From contig NZ_BAABIS010000001.1 in assembly GCF_039542905.1 (NCBI RefSeq), forward strand, positions 8,184,001 through 8,248,000: a DNA stretch of 64,000 nucleotides, in the 5' to 3' direction. This DNA comes from Kitasatospora terrestris. GTDB taxonomy: Bacteria > Actinomycetota > Actinomycetes > Streptomycetales > Streptomycetaceae. Position numbers and translations under genes: made by a program. This document shows, piece after piece, positions 41,855 through 47,900 of the stretch (positions within the stretch are counted from its first letter, which is position 1; the number at the start of each line of letters is the position of its first letter). Under the pieces are notes generated by a model that saw only the letters and a program-made list of their open reading frames with translations, ran no database searches and was not told where the DNA came from.

Positions 41855-41880
41855 TGTCCCCGGACCGGGGCCGGGCAAAC
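41855..41880 (-). promoter_or_regulatory. Possible sigma-B-like promoter of hemerythrin 3 (weak)
   Basis: Minus-strand GTTT (41880-41877), 16 bases, GGGACA (41860-41855). The -10-like element is not the usual GGG(C/T)A form. Confidence 0.3.
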
Positions 41881-41942
41881 CCCGCCGGTGGCGGTCCCGT
41901 GGCACCGGGTTTGGAACCCGGCAGGACGGCAAGCCGCCGGAC

Positions 41943-42815
41943 ATGGACCGATCCGCACTGCCCGAAGCCCTCCCCGGCTGGCTCGACGCCCCGTCCGGCT
42001 GGTCGGTGCTCGATCCGGTCTCCGACCGGATCCGCGCCGTGGTCGTCCGGCTGCCGCTGTCGCCGGCGCTCCGCGACGTGCTGCGCGGTCTGTGGCTGGG
42101 CCACCCGCTCCACCCGGCGCTCGCCCAGGTGCCGATCGGCTGCTGGCTCTCCGCCGCCCTGCTCGACGTCACCGGGGCGCCGCAGCGCGCCGTCCGCCGG
42201 CTGACCGCCGCCGGGCTGCTGGCCGCGCCCCCCACCCTCCTGGCCGGCTGGGTCGACTGGTCCGACCTGCCGCCGGGCCACCGGCGGACCGGCCTGGTGC
42301 ACGCGCTCGGTGCCGCCACCGCGACCGGCCTGCACGCCGCCGCCCTGCGCGCCCGGTGCCGGGGGCACGACCGCGCCGGGCGGTGGCTGGGCCTGGCCGG
42401 CCTGGGGCTGGTCGGCGCCGCGGCCACCCTCGGCGGCCACCTGGCGTACCGTCAGGCGGCCGGCGCCGCGCACGCCGAAGCGGTACCGCGGCTCGCTCCG
42501 CCCAGCTGGCACCAGGTCGGGGCGGTCGACGAGTTCCCGCGCGGGCGGCCGGTGCGCCGCGAACTGGGCGAGGTGCCGGTCGTCGTGGTGCGCGGCACCG
42601 AGGGGTTCGACGTGCTCGCCGACCGGTGCACCCACATGTCGGGGTCGCTGGCGGAGGGGCAGGTGGAGGACGGGTGCGTGCGGTGCCCGCTGCACGGCTC
42701 CCGGTTCCGGCTGGCGGACGGCCGGCCGGTGCGCGGGCCGGCGACCGCGGCGCAGCCCAGGTTCGACACCAGGGTCCTGAGCGACCGACTGGAGATCCGC
42801 GCGGCCGCGGACTGA
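41943..42815 (+). CDS. Rieske 2Fe-2S protein fused to a DUF2231 membrane domain
   Basis: A 290-residue protein. About 1-165 is a DUF2231-type membrane domain (GHPLHPALAQVPIGCW, then hydrophobic helices) with three or four TM segments, and about 185-290 a Rieske domain with DRCTHMSG and CPLHGSRF, which supply the Cys-His ligands of the 2Fe-2S cluster. The fusion suggests membrane electron transfer of unknown partner. It is immediately followed (34 bp) by a hemerythrin gene, and the two may function together. There is no good Shine-Dalgarno before the ATG. Confidence 0.9.
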   Translation: MDRSALPEALPGWLDAPSGWSVLDPVSDRIRAVVVRLPLSPALRDVLRGLWLGHPLHPALAQVPIGCWLSAALLDVTGAPQRAVRRLTAAGLLAAPPTLLAGWVDWSDLPPGHRRTGLVHALGAATATGLHAAALRARCRGHDRAGRWLGLAGLGLVGAAATLGGHLAYRQAAGAAHAEAVPRLAPPSWHQVGAVDEFPRGRPVRRELGEVPVVVVRGTEGFDVLADRCTHMSGSLAEGQVEDGCVRCPLHGSRFRLADGRPVRGPATAAQPRFDTRVLSDRLEIRAAAD

Positions 42816-42849
42816 GCCGGCGGCCCGCGGCACGGAGAGGAGACGGACG

Positions 42850-43317
42850 ATGGCGGAGAGCGTGATCGAGCTGATCGTCCGGGACCACCGGGCGATGCTG
42901 CGGCTGTGCGGGCGCCTGCGCAACGGCGAGGAGGGCCGCCGGTCCGCCCTCGGCGAGCTGGACGAGTTGGCCCGGGCCCACTTCCGGGCCGTCGAGCACT
43001 ACGTCCACCCGCTGGTCTCCCGGGAGCTGTCGGACCAGGAGCCGGGCGCCGGGCAGATCGCCGCGATCGACCTCCGGGCGGAGCGGCTGCTCGCCCTGCT
43101 GGCGCGCGGCACGGCCGGGCCGGACAGCGACCGGGTGGCCGACGGGGTGGTGGACGCCATCACCGAGCACATCCGCAGCGAGGAGGCCGAAGTGCTGCCC
43201 GCGCTGAGCGGCGCGGTGGCACCCGAACGGCTGGAGGCGCTGGGCGAGCTCTACCGGGCCGACCGGGTGCCGCGGCCGGAGGCCGTCCCGGGCTTCGCCG
43301 CCCCGCCCGGGCGGTAG
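42850..43317 (+). CDS. Hemerythrin domain-containing protein (4 of 4)
   Basis: A 155-residue HHE protein: LIVRDHRAMLRLCGRL, HFRAVEHYVHPLVS and ITEHIRSEEAEVLPAL give most of the ligand pattern. The usual fourth-helix His/Glu spacing is less clear than in the other three. GAGAGGAG lies about 7 nt before the ATG. It is 34 bp downstream of the Rieske gene in the same direction. Confidence 0.9.
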   Translation: MAESVIELIVRDHRAMLRLCGRLRNGEEGRRSALGELDELARAHFRAVEHYVHPLVSRELSDQEPGAGQIAAIDLRAERLLALLARGTAGPDSDRVADGVVDAITEHIRSEEAEVLPALSGAVAPERLEALGELYRADRVPRPEAVPGFAAPPGR

Positions 43318-43433
43318 GACATGCGGCGGCCGGCCGGCCGGCCGGGCGCGTGGCGGGCGGCCGGGCCCGGCCCGTTCTCCGGCCTAGGAGGGCCCCGACA
43401 CGACGACCTGACGGTCCCCAGACGGACGGTGAC

Positions 43434-44153
43434 ATGGACTACCTGGCGCGAGTGGCGCAGCTGATGGCCGAGGCGGCCGACCCGGCGGATGCCGACGGCC
43501 TGCCGGGTCGGCTCTGCGCGGCCTGCGTCCTGGCCCTGGACCTCCGCGGCGCGGCCATCTCGGTGATGACCGGCCGTGCGCACGGCGTGGTGCTGTCGGC
43601 CAGCGACGAGACCGTCGGCGACGTCCAGCGCGTCCAGCACACCCTCGGCGAGGGGCCGTGCGTGGACGCGTTCGGCGCCGGGCGGCCGGTGCTGGTCGGC
43701 GACCTCGCCGGACCGGAGGGCGACCGGTGGCCGGTCCTGGCGGCGACGCTCGCCGAGGCGCCCCCGCAGGTCCGCGGTGTCGCCGCCTTCCCGCTCGGCG
43801 TCGGAGGACGGCGGATGGGCGTGCTGGGCCTCTACCCGTCCGACGGCGGCTCCTTCACGGGTGAGCGCCTGGCGGGCGCGTGGCTGGCCGCCGACGCCGC
43901 GAGCCTGGCGCTGGCCGGGTCGCTGGCCGGTGCGGCGGCCGGATCCGGGCCCGCGCCGCCGTGGCTGTCCGAGCCCACGGTGGACGGCGTGGTGGTCGAC
44001 CAGGCCGTGGGCGTGGTGATGGTGCAGCTCGGGGTGGGGCCGGAGACCGCCCTGGCCCGGCTGCGGGCGCACGCCTTCGCCACCGGCAGGCCGGTGGACC
44101 GGGTGGCGCAGGACGTCGTCGAGCGGGCGCTGCGCTTCACCGGGGAGGACTGA
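43434..44153 (+). CDS. GAF and ANTAR domain-containing protein
   Basis: A 239-residue regulator: a GAF domain (about 10-165) with LGEGPCVDAFGAGRPVLVGDL, and a C-terminal ANTAR domain (about 180-237; VDQAVGVVMVQLGVGPETALARLRAHA). ANTAR domains bind two-hairpin RNA antiterminators. There is no clear Shine-Dalgarno before the ATG. It is followed 63 nt later by a second GAF-ANTAR gene. The signal sensed by the GAF is unknown. Confidence 0.88.
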   Translation: MDYLARVAQLMAEAADPADADGLPGRLCAACVLALDLRGAAISVMTGRAHGVVLSASDETVGDVQRVQHTLGEGPCVDAFGAGRPVLVGDLAGPEGDRWPVLAATLAEAPPQVRGVAAFPLGVGGRRMGVLGLYPSDGGSFTGERLAGAWLAADAASLALAGSLAGAAAGSGPAPPWLSEPTVDGVVVDQAVGVVMVQLGVGPETALARLRAHAFATGRPVDRVAQDVVERALRFTGED

Positions 44154-44216
44154 GCCGTGGACCGCGACCGTGCCCCCGGAGGCGGCGTAGCGTTGGACAG
44201 GACAGGGAGAGACGTC

Positions 44217-44963
44217 ATGGGCCGCCAGGCGGAGCTGAACGAGGCTTTCGCGAGCCTCACCGAATCACTGGTCGGTGACTTCGACCTCGCCGAGCTGCTC
44301 GACCGGATCGCCGGGTGCTGCGTGACGCTGTGCTCCGCCGGCGGCGCCGGCATCGTCGTGGTCGACCGCGCCGGCACGCTGCGCGACGTCGCCTACTCCA
44401 GCGAGGCGGTGCGCGCCCTGGAACGGCGGCAGATGGAGGTCGGCGAGGGGCCGTGCATCGACTGCGTCCGGCTCGGCCGCCCGGTGATCGAGACCGACCT
44501 GTCCGCGGCCGACGCGCGCTGGCCGCTGTTCGCCCCGGCCGGCCGCCTGGCCGGGTTCAACTCCGCACGGGCCCTGCCGCTCCGGCTGTGCGACACCACC
44601 GTGGGCGCACTGAGCCTGTTCGACGTGGGGGCCGCCGGGCGCGGCGAGGAGGACCTGCGTGCCGCGCAGGTCTTCGCCGACCTCGCGGTGCTCGCCGTGC
44701 TCCACCACCGGCAGCTCGACGTGGAGAGCACCGGCGAGACCATCGCCCACGCGCTGGCCGACCGGTCGCTGATCGAACGCGCGAAGGGGATGCTCGCCGA
44801 GGCCGGCGGGATCGGCACGGACGAGGCGTTCGAACGGCTGGCCGTCCATGCCCGGCGGTACGTCCAGGGCCCGACCGAGACCGCCGCCGCCCTGGTCTCC
44901 GGCGCCCTCGCCCCCGACGCCGTGCTCGGACCGGCACCGCGGACCCGTCCCGGCGGGGACTGA
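44217..44963 (+). CDS. GAF and ANTAR domain-containing protein (second copy)
   Basis: A 248-residue protein: GAF (about 15-165) containing VGEGPCIDCVRLGRPVIETDL, and ANTAR (about 175-235; LADRSLIERAKGMLAEAGGIG). The start at ATG 44217 has GGGAG 9 nt upstream; a GTG at 44157 is less likely. Sequence similarity to the preceding GAF-ANTAR gene suggests tandem duplication followed by divergence. Confidence 0.88.
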   Translation: MGRQAELNEAFASLTESLVGDFDLAELLDRIAGCCVTLCSAGGAGIVVVDRAGTLRDVAYSSEAVRALERRQMEVGEGPCIDCVRLGRPVIETDLSAADARWPLFAPAGRLAGFNSARALPLRLCDTTVGALSLFDVGAAGRGEEDLRAAQVFADLAVLAVLHHRQLDVESTGETIAHALADRSLIERAKGMLAEAGGIGTDEAFERLAVHARRYVQGPTETAAALVSGALAPDAVLGPAPRTRPGGD

Positions 44964-44986
44964 GCGACGCGAACGGTCCGGAGGCG

Positions 44987-45011
44987 GAATGGCCCGGCAC
45001 GGTCCGGGTAG
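44987..45011 (+). promoter_or_regulatory. Possible sigma-B-like promoter in the 44964-45248 gap
   Basis: GAAT (44987-44990), 15 bases, GGGTAG (45006-45011). It would drive the short frame at 45049 if that is real. Confidence 0.35.
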
Positions 45012-45048
45012 CCGCGTGGCACGCACTCACCGAGCACCTGGAGGAGCC

Positions 45049-45216
45049 GTGCTGCCGAGCCGAACGATCTCCGCCGCCCCGTACCGGGTGCGCCACCGCC
45101 CCGGCCGCCGCTCGCCGTTCGGCCCGGCCGACCGGAGCGGGCGCTATCCCACCGGGCTGTGCGTACGCGCGAGGCGCCGCTACGCGACCGCCCGCGGGGC
45201 GGGAGCGACGCCCTGA
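45049..45216 (+). CDS. Possible small Arg-rich protein (55 aa)
   Basis: A GTG frame with GGAGGAG just upstream, beginning VLPSRTISAAPYRVRHRPG and ending TARGAGATP. It is Arg-rich with G/C third positions. The site is too close (2 nt) to be ideal. It lies in an otherwise empty 285-bp gap and has a promoter match. Kept only at low confidence. Confidence 0.25.
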   Translation: MLPSRTISAAPYRVRHRPGRRSPFGPADRSGRYPTGLCVRARRRYATARGAGATP

Positions 45217-45248
45217 CGGACGTCGGCCGACCGCTCAGCGGCCGACGC

Positions 45249-45437
45249 TCAGTGGCCGATCGGTGTCGGCCCGGGCAGCAGGCCGAGCGCCTCCAGCAGC
45301 AGCCGGCAGTCCTCGACGCCGTGGGCGTGCGCCGCCACCACCCGGCGCACCCGGGCCTGCACCTCCGCGTCGGCCGGTTCGACCGGACTGCCGAACACGT
45401 CGCCCAACGACTGGAGTTCCCGCTTCGCATCGGCCAC
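45249..45437 (-). CDS. Hypothetical 62-aa protein
   Basis: The GTG start has GGAGG about 8 nt upstream: MADAKRELQSLGDVFGSPVE, then a helix with ARVRRVVAAHAHGVEDCRLLLEALG. No known family. It is a small cytosolic helical protein. The nearby NmrA gene lies 46 bp upstream on the same strand, so it may be part of that unit. Confidence 0.6.
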   Translation of the reverse strand: MADAKRELQSLGDVFGSPVEPADAEVQARVRRVVAAHAHGVEDCRLLLEALGLLPGPTPIGH

Positions 45438-45482
45438 CGGACCGACCTCCGTTCCTGCCCTCCGTGCAGCTGACCTTCCAGG

Positions 45483-46466
45483 CTAGCGCGCGTTCGCGTC
45501 GTCCGGGTCGGGGGCCAGGGCGGCGCGCAGCTCGTCCCGGTGGGCGGCCAGCCAGTGGTCGAAGTCCTGCAGCCCGGGGTCGAGTGCCCGGACGGCGGCG
45601 AGGTCGCGGGCGGCGGTGAACCGCTCCGCGCAGTCGCGGTAGTACTGGAACATGTTGCCGACCTCGTCGGCCCCGGGGAACCCGAGCGCCCGGAACGCGT
45701 CCGGGTCCATCGGGACGTACTCCACCGGTTCGTCCAGGACGGCCGACAGCCGTCGGGCCATCTCGGCCACCGGCAGGTGCTCGCCGGCGACCGGGACGGT
45801 GGCGCCGATCAGGTCGGTGCCGCGCTCCAGCACCGCGCGGGCGATCCGGCCGACGTCCCGCACCGCGATGCCGGAGAGCGGGCTGTCGCCCATCGGCAGG
45901 GCCAGGCGCAGCACGCCGTCCTCGCCGCGCTGCGGAGCGGACATGGTGAGCAGGTTCTCCCAGAAGAACGTCGCGCGCAGGAAGGTGGTCGGTACCCCGG
46001 CGTCCGAGAAGTAGGCGTCCGCATCGGCCTTGGCGTCGAAGTGCGGCACCTTGTAACGGCCCTGCAGGGTCGGCATCCGGTCGTCGTCCAGCGGGACGCA
46101 CTCCCGGGTGTCGTCCAGCGTCGACCAGATCACGTGCTGCACGTTGGCGTGGGCGCAGGCCGCCGCAGCCGCGGCGGCGCGGGCCTTCTCGTGGTCGGCG
46201 TCCATGTCCTGCCAGAAGTCGGTGACCACGAAAGCCCCGTACGAGCCCTCCAGGGCGGGGGCGAGGGTGGCGGCGTCGTCCAGGTCGGCGCGCACCACCT
46301 CGGCGCCGGCCCGCTCCAGGGCGCGGGCGGCGTCCGAGCCCGGCGTGCGCGTCAACGCCCGGACGGCGAACGGGCGCTCGGGCGCGCCCAGGATCGCTCC
46401 GGCCAGGGCGCCGCCCTGCTGGCCGGTGGCGCCGAACACGGAGACCGTCCTGCTCGGGGTGGTCAT
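45483..46466 (-). CDS. NmrA-family NAD(P)-binding protein
   Basis: A 327-residue NmrA-like atypical SDR. The nucleotide motif VFGATGQQGGALA (about 10-22), then VRALTRTPGSDAARALERAGAE and ADLDD follow. NmrA proteins sense NADP redox state or reduce NAD(P)-linked substrates. GGAGGAGGA lies 5-6 nt before the ATG. The ATG overlaps the DUF3040 stop (ATGA, 4 nt), so translation is probably coupled. Confidence 0.9.
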   Translation of the reverse strand: MTTPSRTVSVFGATGQQGGALAGAILGAPERPFAVRALTRTPGSDAARALERAGAEVVRADLDDAATLAPALEGSYGAFVVTDFWQDMDADHEKARAAAAAAACAHANVQHVIWSTLDDTRECVPLDDDRMPTLQGRYKVPHFDAKADADAYFSDAGVPTTFLRATFFWENLLTMSAPQRGEDGVLRLALPMGDSPLSGIAVRDVGRIARAVLERGTDLIGATVPVAGEHLPVAEMARRLSAVLDEPVEYVPMDPDAFRALGFPGADEVGNMFQYYRDCAERFTAARDLAAVRALDPGLQDFDHWLAAHRDELRAALAPDPDDANAR

Positions 46467-46789
46467 GGAATCCTCCTCCTCCGCCACCGGCGCACGGAGT
46501 GCGCCGCGACGGCAGCCAGCGTGGGCACCCAGACCACGGCGAACAGGCCGAGTGCCGGGGTGGTGTGGACCTGGGTGCCGACCAGCAGCAGCGCGGTGGA
46601 CAGCGCCACCAGGACGGCCAGCACACCGGAGGGCACCCGCGCGAGGGCCGCACCGGCCCGGGCCGCGCGGTGCCACGGGCCCCGGCGCATGGTGCGCAGC
46701 GCCCGGTCCAGGCGCTCGTCGGCGCTCAGGTCCCGCTCGATCTCGGCGAGGATGCGCCGCTCGCGCTCGGAGAGCGTCGGCTCGTTCAC
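46463..46789 (-). CDS. DUF3040 domain membrane protein
   Basis: A 108-residue protein. The N-terminal LSERERRILAEIERDLSADE is the DUF3040 motif. Two hydrophobic segments (GVLAVLVALSTALLLVG and LGLFAVVWVPTLAAVAAH) and a basic tail RRWRRRRIP follow. The start at GTG 46789 has GGGAGG 8 nt upstream. The stop overlaps the NmrA start by 4 nt. The function is unknown. Confidence 0.85.
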   Translation of the reverse strand: MNEPTLSERERRILAEIERDLSADERLDRALRTMRRGPWHRAARAGAALARVPSGVLAVLVALSTALLLVGTQVHTTPALGLFAVVWVPTLAAVAAHSVRRWRRRRIP

Positions 46790-46816
46790 CGCCGCCACCT
46801 CCCGTCCTCTCCGTCC

Positions 46817-47209
46817 TCAGCGGCGCTCGGGGCGTCGGCCCTGCCCGGCGGCGAGCCGCCGGCCGATCACGATCAGGTCGACCGCCGCGATCCCGGCGAA
46901 CGCGACGCAGACCGCGGCGAACACCGCGAAGGTCGAACGGTTCGGCGCGGGGCCGCCCCCGGAGACCACCGCCAGCACCGTGAACGCCGCCGCACCGCAG
47001 ACGAACAGGCCCAGGAACACCCGTGACAGCAGCCGCCGCAACTCCAGGTCGGTGCGGGCGGTCACCGGTTCGTCGCCCCGGCGCACCTCGTCCTGCGGTC
47101 GGACCTCCGGAGTCGTGCGGCCGGGCCCGGACGGGGCGTGCGGGAAGTCGTGGCGCTCTCCCGCACGGCGCGGCGAGTGCCGGACCCCCGGACGGCGCTG
47201 TACTGCCAT
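46817..47209 (-). CDS. DUF6343 family membrane protein
   Basis: A 130-residue protein: a charged N-terminal part, EPVTARTDLELRRLLSRVF, then two membrane segments (LGLFVCGAAAFTVLAVVSG and FAVFAAVCVAFAGIAAVDLIVI) and a basic tail. The pattern EPVTAR-x-x-x-LR-x-LLS is that of the DUF6343 family. GGGAGG lies about 5 nt before the ATG. It is 27 nt upstream of DUF3040 in the same unit, with a sigma-B-like promoter 35 nt upstream. Confidence 0.8.
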   Translation of the reverse strand: MAVQRRPGVRHSPRRAGERHDFPHAPSGPGRTTPEVRPQDEVRRGDEPVTARTDLELRRLLSRVFLGLFVCGAAAFTVLAVVSGGGPAPNRSTFAVFAAVCVAFAGIAAVDLIVIGRRLAAGQGRRPERR

Positions 47210-47243
47210 CGCGGCCTCCCAGCTCGCTCTCCAGCCAGTGCGT

Positions 47244-47268
47244 CTACCCGCCGGGAGCGGTCGCACAC
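47244..47268 (-). promoter_or_regulatory. Sigma-B-like promoter of the DUF6343-DUF3040-NmrA operon
   Basis: Minus-strand GTGT (47268-47265), 15 bases, GGGTAG (47249-47244). Confidence 0.5.
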
Positions 47269-47293
47269 CCGGACCGGCACCGGCCGACGGGCC

Positions 47294-47319
47294 GTTTCGG
47301 CACCGGTACCGCCGGGTAG
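47294..47319 (+). promoter_or_regulatory. Sigma-B-like promoter of the small gene at 47352
   Basis: GTTT (47294-47297), 16 bases, GGGTAG (47314-47319). Confidence 0.55.
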
Positions 47320-47351
47320 CCGGGTGGCTCCACGACGACCGGGAGCAGGCC

Positions 47352-47540
47352 ATGGACGACATACCGCAGGGCGGCGCCGGAGGCGTCCCGCTCCACCACG
47401 ACGACACCGCGGAGGAGCGGGGCGGCGAGGACCGGGAGAAGCGGCCGGGGAGCCGCACCGCACCGACGGTGCGGGCCGGCGCACAGGTCGCCGAGCAGAA
47501 GGCGGAGCCCGAGCCGGAGCCGGAGGAGGACGGGAACTGA
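47352..47540 (+). CDS. Small acidic protein with N-terminal PQGGAGGVPL motif (paralogue of the gene at 2266)
   Basis: A 62-residue protein opening MDDIPQGGAGGVPLHHDD, then Glu/Arg/Asp-rich disorder ending EPEPEEDGN. The first 15 residues are nearly identical to those of the protein at 2266 (VEDVPQGGAGGVPLDD), 45 kb away. GGGAGC lies about 6 nt before the ATG, and the sigma-B-like promoter is 32 nt upstream. The conserved head and free-running tail suggest a small stress-induced protein. The family is not known to me. Confidence 0.7.
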   Translation: MDDIPQGGAGGVPLHHDDTAEERGGEDREKRPGSRTAPTVRAGAQVAEQKAEPEPEPEEDGN

Positions 47541-47900
47541 GCCCGGACGAGGGTTTACCGACGGGCCTCCACCCGTTCGGGCCGACCCGCGCGGTCGGGG
47601 CGGGCCCGGCGTCCCGGTGGCGGTGGCCGGCCGGGGCTGTTCCAGCGGCGCCACGGCGGCATGCCCTTCACCGCGCTGAGCCTGATCAGCCGGTTCCTGT
47701 TCCTGCCGCACCCACCCGTCCGGTCGGCGGTCGTGAAGCGTCCGACGAACCGGCCGTTCGCCGCCGGTCCGGTCCGGCACGCCGCCCGTGTCGTCCTGCG
47801 GGACACGCGGGCGGCGTCCTAACCTGGATGGTGTTCCTGTCGGGGACGGGCCCCCGCCGGAGTGCGAGGAGGTCCGCCACCGTGCCGGGAGGCGAGAGCG
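47541..47900. other. 360-bp gap between the acidic protein and the SpoIIE fusion gene
   Basis: It holds one candidate small frame (47661-47822) and no other supported gene. The last 80 bases are the upstream region of the ANTAR-SpoIIE gene. Confidence 0.4.
47661..47822 (+). CDS. Possible small protein (53 aa)
   Basis: ATG frame MPFTALSLISRFLFLPHPPV continuing with KRPTNRPFAAG and HAARVVLRDTRAAS, ending at a TAA, the rarest stop here. An amphipathic N-terminal helix and a basic tail are visible. There is no clear Shine-Dalgarno. Low confidence. Confidence 0.22.
   Translation: MPFTALSLISRFLFLPHPPVRSAVVKRPTNRPFAAGPVRHAARVVLRDTRAAS

Noticed and set aside
45455..45480. GGGCAG on the minus strand upstream of the gene at 45437
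   Set aside because: No GNNT element lies 14-16 bases upstream of it.
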